A DNA stretch of 64,000 bases from Cantharellus purpuraceus (lineage: Eukaryota > Basidiomycota > Agaricomycetes > Cantharellales > Hydnaceae), in contig JALBUN010000014.1 of the NCBI GenBank assembly GCA_025174535.1, positions 434,001 through 498,000 on the forward strand, written 5' to 3'. Numbering within the stretch: position 1 is the stretch's first letter; each line of letters starts with the position of its first letter. Below are positions 56,880-64,000 of this stretch, piece by piece. Position numbers and translations under genes: made by a program. Under the pieces are notes generated by a model that was not told the origin of the DNA, searched no databases, and worked only from the letters and a program-made list of their open reading frames with translations.

Positions 56880-58962
56880 TGTTAAAGGCTGGAAAACTCA
56901 GGGTTCAAATGGAATAACTGGAGTTCAGATGCTAGTGGTGAAAGGGAGGGGACTTTACTGTTCCAGTTCAACCAGAGACAGAGTGGGGACAATAACTATT
57001 GAGTCAGATTGAGTGGACTTGGCTTCAACTTGTGTGTTGCACCCCCTTGGATCGTTGGTCCAATATTTCAGAGTTTGATATTTCAGAGTTTGGAGTATGG
57101 AGTTGGATCAAGGATCTGGAGTTCAACTTGTCAAGAAGGCACTTGTCAAGAAGCTAGCAACCAAGAAGTTGATGGGGCAAATTTGGTTGATATATAAACT
57201 ACTGTAATAGACAGAGAGTAGCCCATATATGTATGTGGAGAATTGAATGCTGAAACTAAAATGATAAGACAATAAGGTACAACATGGAAAGGAGTTTGGA
57301 GTTTGGACCCAAGTCCCAACTATACTAAGCAATATAAAAGAAGGAGGTTTGTTGTAACCCATAAGAAGAAACTACTTATAAGGAGAACAATAAAGGAGTT
57401 TGGGGTTGACAGAGGTGGAGTTGACAGATGTTTTGGAACCCGCAAAATTATGGTGTTAGGGCAAACTCTAAATCACCACAATTCCGTGAATGAACAGCTG
57501 AGAAGAATATCAAATCCTACTGCAGCACAACTCCAGAAACAATTTAACATTTGTACTTTGGTTACAATCCGTTGTAATGGTCAATGCAGACGATACGCAG
57601 GAAGGTAATACATTTCTTAGCAGTAGGGAATGAATAAGACTTCCAGAGTCTAGAGTTCACGGACGCTTAGGGGTCCAGATATTCCAAAAAGAGGGGAATG
57701 CACTTAGAGGCTAGAGGAAGTAGGCGGATGAATCCGACCGTCCAACCAGTGACACTCTGAAGTGGGTAACAGCGATGTGTGAAGTAGTCTGGCAACTGCT
57801 TCACACAAGTTCAAGATTCTAATGCTCTGCAAAGGCAGTACACACTAGTAACTTAAACAAGAGCACTAATGGCAGGACTATCGACAGACAATCTCACCCT
57901 GTAGATTCGTAGTCACGCGAGGTAGATACTACACTCACGCCCAAAGCAGGACAATCACTACTTCGAGTGCAATCGAATACAGTTACACAACTGTAAGCGA
58001 CCCTTGAACTGGACAAGTTACTGAGATATAGAGGATGACACTGTATGTCACTCTAGTCACACTGATGTGCAAATGATGGGGTAGAAAATGGTTATTTATT
58101 CAGAGGCAGAATGGGCTCCTTTTATATTGTATTTACAGGAGCTGACTAATACTACTGGAAACTTCTACCTATTAATAGATGAAAACTACTGGAAGCTAGT
58201 GGAATATATGAGAAGGGGGTGGAAGTTTCCTAGCCAATGAGCTGCTTGGATTTGCTCTGACTCATGGCATGAGTCATGGATGGAGTCATAGTGTGACTCA
58301 GAGCAGGAGTCATAGTATAAGTAATCACAGGAGTCATGGTATGAGTCATGGAAGGAGTCATAGCATGAGTCATGGCAGGAGTCATTGCATGAGTCACCAT
58401 TACTCAAATAACTCAGTCAATACTTCGTTTCCCAGGCTGATTAGCACAGCTATGGGTAGGCACAGCTTCTATTGAACTCTCCACCGAAAATGGAGTCAGG
58501 AGGTGGAGTGGTTGGGAAGATATTGAGCATTTACTGGCAGTGGTGACCAGATTGAGTTGGAGATTGAAATGAGTCATGTGATTGAAAATGAGTCAGTTGT
58601 CCGGGTGACTCCGGCTGACTTTGAGGCTGCTGACATCTGCGAAGGTTTGTGGGTCCATGTGGGTCCCAAAACTTTGCCCAGCAGAACAATAAGTTTGTAG
58701 ACTCATTTCTGCATGGAAAATTCCCGAAAAAAATATGAAAAAATAGAGAATATTTGAATGGCGCTGAATCAAGAGAAAGCAGCAGATATATGCTGATATT
58801 TTAAGGCCATCAAACGGAATTGTACAGTTTTGGGACTTTAAACAAGATCTTTTTAAGGGAAAACCAGTTCCCATACAACAGAGGTGGGGTTGATGGAGAA
58901 TGGAGATGAAGGAAATGGAGATGGAGATCCAGAGATTGGACTTGGTGTTACAGGATGTAACA
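56880..58962 (+). mobile_element. LTR family F, copy F5, split by solo LTR A1
   Basis: Parts 56880-57428 and 58883-58962 form one F LTR (TGTTAAAGGC...GTAACA). LTR A1 and its acaga duplication lie between them. Confidence 0.8.
57429..58877 (-). mobile_element. Solo LTR family A1 in LTR F5
   Basis: 1449 bp, TG...CA, with exact target duplication acaga at 57424-57428 and 58878-58882. It contains the short gagtcat array (about 58258-58396). Confidence 0.93.
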
Positions 58963-59945
58963 TAAATATTCTATATTATACCAATAATATTAATATATAC
59001 ATTACTGTTATATTCGTATAAATAATTATGTTCATCCATAACAAACATCTTATCTTTTAAAGTTTATTAAAATATATATTTATATTTATAAGAATTTAAG
59101 ATATCCAAAATCTTTAAAGTGTTGAGAATTTCACCTTGCTGGGGGGGGGCTGTGGAGAGTAGATTTCAAATAACGACTGAGGGAGCGATGGGAACTGGGT
59201 GTATGCATAGTCAAATTGAAGATATGTCTTGGGAGTATCTTCGTACAAAGTTTAATGAGATTCAGTGTGGTCCTCGTCTAGATATTGACAGTTTGAGCAG
59301 GGATCAGGAGCAGATAACTTGAATATGAGTAAATGCTTAATATAAAATCAACCAGTGGAGCTTAGGCTTCAAAAACTGGTATTCGAAGAAATACTCTAGA
59401 AGATTATGCAAAGGTTCGATGAAATTCGAGTTTGTTCTGGAGATATTCCAGAAATTAAGTGTTCAGACACAGACAACAAAAGCAAGTGAGAGTAAATCCT
59501 CTAGTCCATTTCATATCTAGCTAGGCATGTTTTATACAAGATATAGATCCTAAGAGCTTGTGATATAAGTCCTGAATCATGTGAATCTTGGGAAAGAAAC
59601 TTGTGATAAAAACGAAATGGGGGTGGAGCCAATAGGGGAAAAATGACGAAATAAAATATAAGAGAAATATAGGAGAATAGTCTGACAGGTGCAGAGCTTA
59701 CAGGGGTTTCTCCTATTCCCTCCTAACCATTTCCCCTAGCTTTCCTACCTCCCCCTCAACCTCCCAAGCCTCCTATGTGCTCCTGTTCCCCCTCTCTCCT
59801 AACCCCTTATCTCCCCATAATCAACATAAAGATATCTGGATTGTAACTCCCTATTTTTATTATCATTGTTAAAATTCTGATTGTAGATCTCATATACATC
59901 AGAATAATGTATAATAGCATCATTCCAAACAAGCATCATAGACCC
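58963..59945. repeat. E segment, copy E3, split by solo LTR C
   Basis: 58963-59119 and 59832-59945 align with the second half of E1 and E2. E3 is immediately followed by the zinc-cluster gene at 59963. Confidence 0.75.
59120..59826 (-). mobile_element. Solo LTR family C in E3
   Basis: 707 bp, TGTTGAGA...AATCAACA, with exact target duplication taaag at 59115-59119 and 59827-59831. It is the reverse complement of 33656-34370. Confidence 0.92.
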
Positions 59946-59962
59946 CTGAGGTCACCATTGTA

Positions 59963-60599
59963 TTGGTTGAGCAGATGGGGCCAGCCTGTCCAGCAACTTT
60001 TCTACCAGCAAGTATGCCAGTGTGTCCCCAGCTGCAGCCATTATTCATGGCCAGTGCAGCCCAAGAAGATGAAGGGGTGGAGGTGGAGGTGGACCCAGCT
60101 GCAGATCTAGCACCAGACCCACTGTCCACAAGGGTTGAGGAAAGGGCCTGGGTGGAAGCAGTGGAAGATACCAGATGGGTGGAGCTATGCTGTGACCACC
60201 AAGAAAGATGTCAATGTGGCAATCTTGTCATTGAGAGCCTATCAAAATGAGGATACAGAGAAGATCTGGACACAGGTGGCAGAGCTGTTTGGTGGCCCTG
60301 GGGCTGTATGCAACTTATGTCACAATGTAGGCATGAAATGTGTGTGGCCTATGGGCCTGACCTACCGATCATGCAATCAGTGCTGGGGCCGGAAAGGGGG
60401 ATGCAAGGTCAATGACAAGTTCAGCCTGCGCAGTTGCAGCGCCAAGCCTCAGCCTGTGGCGCAGGGCGAGACAGAGAAGGACAAGGAGTTGGAGGAGCGT
60501 CCGGCCCAAAGGCGTCGGACAGATTATTCCCCATTCAACCGCGCCGTGGAAGGCTGTAAGCCCAGTAAGTCAAAGCAACTAATGTACAGGAATAGATAG
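59963..60599 (+). pseudogene. Zn2Cys6-type zinc-cluster gene with 2-nt frameshift
   Basis: The first frame gives an acidic N-terminus (QEDEGVEVEVDPAADLAPD) and RVEERAWVEAVEDTRWVEL. The second frame continues TTKKDVNVAILSLRAYQNEDTEKIW, then six cysteines in CNLCHNVGMKC ... SCNQCWGRKGGC. The spacing C-x2-C-x6-C-x10-C-x2-C-x6-C is that of the fungal binuclear zinc cluster. A basic tail follows (RPAQRRRTDYSPF). Compared with the intact counterpart at 41466 (GAGCTCTATGC), two bases are missing here (GAGCTATGC), near 60184-60192. A DNA-binding role is inferred from the spacing. Confidence 0.7.
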
Positions 60600-60665
60600 A
60601 GTGGTTCAATATCGCTACAGTGATCTATTGCTAATGGTACAAGGGAAGAGATATCTAATCTAGGG

Positions 60666-62243
60666 TCACTGCGATTTCAAGCTCATCAACGATACGACAA
60701 TATCGGTGGTGAGTACTCCATTAGACCATTGACTCCATTCAATGTCCTGGCGCTGAAACTCGCGAGTCGTTGCAGCAGTCTCTCGGATGTTCAGCTGCAA
60801 ATGGAAGTCGTGTAAGTTGACGCAACAAAGCATCCACGAAGCAAACACACCAATAATCGACATCCAAGGATCGATTGAAGACAAATGTGGAGCCTTCAGA
60901 CGTGTTCGAGTCATATCATAGCTATGATGAATTGCTAGACCTACCCCACGAATGTGCCATAAAAGGGATACTAAATGCAGTGAGTCAGCATCCAAGGCAA
61001 GTGTGTAGTCTGGTGCACCTACGGGTTTGATATACCAGGCAAGGAGGTTTGCCAGTGTCACTAACATAACTCCTACAAAATATACAAACGAGTCTCTCAA
61101 AATCGTCGCGAGAAATGGAGTCCGCAACGTGGCACATCGGGATATCCTAAAAGTTTTCCACAGCGCGAGGAGTAGAAGGATAGAATCAAATGTGACTGAA
61201 GGGACCCAATATGCCCAACACCAGGTTGGTATATCAACCGGGGCACAACCAATTGCAATGACAGAATTGTCTGTGGACTCACGTCAACTATGGCTTGCTT
61301 GAGCAGTTGCGGCAATTAACTGACCTTGGATGAGATGTGTCGTCAACCCTACCATCACTGTCTCTGCTGTCATAGACAAGACATATCTTCAAAACTACAT
61401 TAGGAGCCGCGTTTGAGAATATCAAATGGGATGACGTCGTACAGTATTAGCAAGGTAACTAGCAATTTCTTATCGCCATTGAACATGGCATAGACGCGGA
61501 CAATTAGAATCCCTGATGAGAGAGACGCCAGTGAGCCGTGAAGTCAGTGTCCAATTTGAAGAAACACGATTACTGACCTCCGACTGCTAGATGTTCTACT
61601 GATGTCGAGTATCCGGTGTACTGAAACCATAGCGAACACCTGGTGCATTGTTAAACCAAGCGCGTAGTGCATAGGATGAACATACAACTGAAGATGGTGT
61701 GAGGGAACATGACTTTGGTTAGACAGTTGGAGAACGCTCATACCGAAGGATTTATGTTTCTAATAAACAAGACTTCCCACATCAAGTCAAAACTACTATT
61801 CCTTGCAGGAACTAATATACACACCTGTGTTATGGAATCTGCATATGTAGTTAGCTAGAGCATGGAGTACTACATCAAGCACACTCACATCAAATTAGCA
61901 GCACTGTTCGTGCGAGTCGAAGCAGTGAGCTGAAGGGGACCGTTAATCCTGGCAGGAAGGACTCACGGCCAGTATCTATTCTGGTGTAGGATTAGAAGTC
62001 CAAACTCCTTTTGTGTTGAATATGTGTCTTACCAGAAAGAACAGACAGCTCACAAATCCAGGACGAGATTTCCAGAAGTATTTAACCTAAAACCGCATTG
62101 CAAGTTGGCAAGTCAAACAAGCAATGTCGATGGTCACCTACTTCTGCGTCTAATGTGAGAACTAGGATAAGATATCAGTGATCAACCCTAACCCCATTGC
62201 ATAGGCACGCACGGATGTCGTAGAGAAGGAGACAGAGCGACAT
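60666..62243 (-). CDS. DUF6533-like multi-pass membrane protein, multi-exon (model incomplete)
   Basis: Pieces in order: MSLCLLLYDI (from 62243), a 20-nt exon 62161-62142 encoding LTLDAE, exon 62086-62033 (VKYFWKSRPGFVSCLFFL), a piece near 61670-61620 (CSSYALRAWFNNAPG), then GILIVRVYAMFNGDKKLL near 61510. The last exon contains WCWAYWVPSVTFDSILLLLALWKT and RDSFVYFVGVMLVTLANLLAW and stops at 60666. Splice signals at the 20-nt exon restore LYDI-LLTLDAE-VKYFW, a run typical of the DUF6533 N-terminus. The order of hydrophobic helices and the WF motif fit this agaricomycete family, of unknown function. Middle introns and the first exon are not resolved. Confidence 0.65.
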
Positions 62244-63560
62244 GACTGTGGTACTTCAGCATGAGTATTGCCTTTGGACAGGTGATACACCGCTTACGCC
62301 ATAACGCGCCAGTGAATTGATATACTTGCAATGTCTGTTCCATGACTGGGGTTGAGTAGAGCTGGCTAGTGCCAGTAGAGGTAACGTTCAGCATGACTAG
62401 GAAGAGATATTAGACGAGTCCAGAAAGGGTCATTTAAAGTCGAGCCAAAAGGAAACACCGCATGTGCCTTGTTGAAGTATATACGTGGCTAATGCATCTG
62501 ATGCCTCTCGTCGCCATGCAGCAAGATGGAATACTTGAGTAGATGAGCTGGTTCGGCAAGGCATAAGATTAAGCCAGCGATAAACGAACTTGCGAGCGGC
62601 ATCCTTCATGCACCTGTGATGGCCATTATAATAGCACCGATCGTGGATTATCCGCCTCCTTGGTTCTGAAAGGGTCATAGCAAGCAAGCAGTCTTTGACA
62701 AGATCCAAGCTTCTTGGTCCTGTTTCAGGGTTCCCCCCTTCTTTTTTGTCAGCCTGGTGCATGTGATGGATGCCAGGATCAAGCAGGGATTTGGACCGCT
62801 TTGGCGCATGCATGTGCATAGCTTACACCAGAGGGATGGTACAAACACTTCCAAGTTGGCCGTCATGGCAAAGTGATGTCGCTGAAACGTACAAGTTCCT
62901 TGATGGCTGCTATTAGTGACAGCGCTACTTCGCCCTGACAAAGCTTATATCTCCAGATTTCCATGAAGATCAGATAAAAAAACCTCTCGTGCATGCATCG
63001 TTGACTTGAAGTTCCCCAAGTTCAGTTCGCCTGTGATAAGACCGATTCACTTGTTGGAATCTTCGATCCATATGGCTTCGACTTGTACTCTCGTTGACTG
63101 TGATAGTGATTCCCAGGGGTGACCTGCAGTTGATGCGAGAGGAAGTACAATTCGTTTTACGTTTTGATCTCACGACTAGTCTTAGAGTAACTCTTCAGCG
63201 GGCGCTTCAGCATCTGCAGATAGTAATATTCTTCTTTTATCGTCAAGATTTTTTGATAATGGCTTAAGTTCCTAGACGTAAAAGTCTGACGGAACGTGAT
63301 TGTATTCTGGTCCCCATGCATGGCATTCTCATCATCCATTCCCATCACCTACGATCTCATTATTTCAAATTGAAATGAAATAGGTTATGGCTCCATGTGG
63401 CTGAGTAGCAGAGTGTGGCCGTCGCAGCCTTGAGACCCGACTGCAGTGTAGGAGCCATGGCACGCATCGTGTCGAATGATCTTGCCATCAATCTCGGAAA
63501 TAAGAGAAATGCCACGAGGGAACCACAGTTCCCGATGATGGTTAATGAAGCAAAAATATA
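62244..63560. other. Intergenic region
   Basis: No gene that I can support. A minus-strand frame at 62819-62430 is open for 129 codons but has no recognisable domain. Confidence 0.4.
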
Positions 63561-63810
63561 TTATTGTAACGGATCACGGGACGCCTCTTGGCCAGCCAAT
63601 AGGAAGCTGAAACTCTCTGTTCTGTGAGAATCTTTCTCCTTTATGAGCGTCGCCTCCAGTGCTGGCGTCCCGGTCCGACTGGCTTTCCCCCTCCTCAAGG
63701 ATCCCTTCGATGCCACCCCAGGAGCAGGGCTCGATCGCCTGGAGGACGAGGGTGTTGTCGATGGAGTCCGTCCCCGTAAACTTGCACCGCCCCCATGTGC
63801 CGCCTGCATT

Positions 63811-63844
<34 letters not shown>

Positions 63845-64000
63845 TCGCCTTTCGCCATGGAAATGTTAGGAAACCGAACCAGCCTCTTTGACTGGCACGT
63901 CTCTGTTCCTCACGCTTGCGCTCAAAGGCGGCACGATACCGCTCATATGATTCCCGAAAGTTCGCATCAACGCGGGATGAGAAGATGAGTTCACCTCGTG
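63561..64000 (-). CDS. C-terminal end of a gene leaving the window, with poly-Gln run
   Basis: The frame is open from the window edge to a stop at 63561, giving 145 residues. It begins RGELIFSSRVDANFRESYER and continues YRAAFERKREEQRRA, RGWFGFLTFPWRKAK, eleven consecutive Gln (around 63812-63844), then a Ser/Thr/Pro/Arg-rich tail (RTPSTTPSSSRRSSPAPG). Two other frames are open across the CAG/CAA run but lack a continuous upstream reading. The charged ESYERYRAAFERKREE segment suggests a helix after a folded domain that lies outside the window. I could not name the family. Confidence 0.72.

Noticed and set aside
63574..63891. Poly-Ala/Thr and poly-Cys frames near the right edge
   Set aside because: They are other phases of the CAG/CAA run. 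Only the poly-Gln phase is continuous with a plausible upstream protein to the window edge.

Overview
This window is almost certainly from the nuclear genome of a filamentous basidiomycete, most likely a transposon-rich agaricomycete. The host-type genes are split by 50-62 nt introns. They include a CYP5144/CYP5037-like P450, an atypical kinase, a DUF6533-type multi-pass membrane protein and a Zn2Cys6-type zinc cluster. More than half of the window is LTR retrotransposon sequence of Ty3/gypsy type. I see no rRNA, tRNA or CRISPR. The species was not identified.

Positions 1-23491 hold two copies, about 11.84 kb apart, of one minus-strand chromodomain-bearing gypsy element, arranged as internal region / LTR / internal region / LTR. 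Each copy reads, from high to low coordinate: 5' LTR, a candidate primer site, an N-terminal gag ORF, gag with a zinc knuckle, an in-frame TAA, then protease-RT-RNase H-integrase-chromodomain, an extra 262-codon ORF, a purine tract and the 3' LTR. Both copies carry the same solo LTR, with the same target duplication, inside the RT. The pair is therefore a duplication of a single damaged element and not two insertions. Almost all mismatches I checked between the copies are CpG transitions.

Positions 23492-33655 hold a kinase-like gene (25130-26117) in a mostly non-coding stretch, followed by a nest of solo LTRs: F inside F, D beside F, A inside D, and a palindromic A-LTR pair. Positions 33656-41840 hold solo LTR C, a small three-exon gene, a three-exon gene with a PD-(D/E)XK-like motif plus a duplicated 3' end, a perfect 36-bp tandem repeat, a gag zinc-knuckle remnant, an ORF with an inverted copy at 48.6 kb, and the start of a zinc-cluster-family gene cut by LTR B.

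Positions 41841-48202 hold two B-family LTRs bracketing gypsy wreckage: a minus-strand integrase fragment and a plus-strand D-family LTR-gag-pol with several CGA-to-TGA stops. Positions 50440-52647 hold a 13-exon P450 that is open throughout, but its heme-ligand cysteine position reads arginine. Positions 53887-58962 are F and A LTRs with rearranged pol fragments. Positions 59963-64000 return to gene space: a frameshifted zinc-cluster gene, a DUF6533-like membrane protein, and the C-terminal end of a gene that leaves the window.

Family names (A1, A2, B, C, D, E, F) are mine and rest on similarity visible within this window. Exon models come from reading splice signals and frame continuity by eye.
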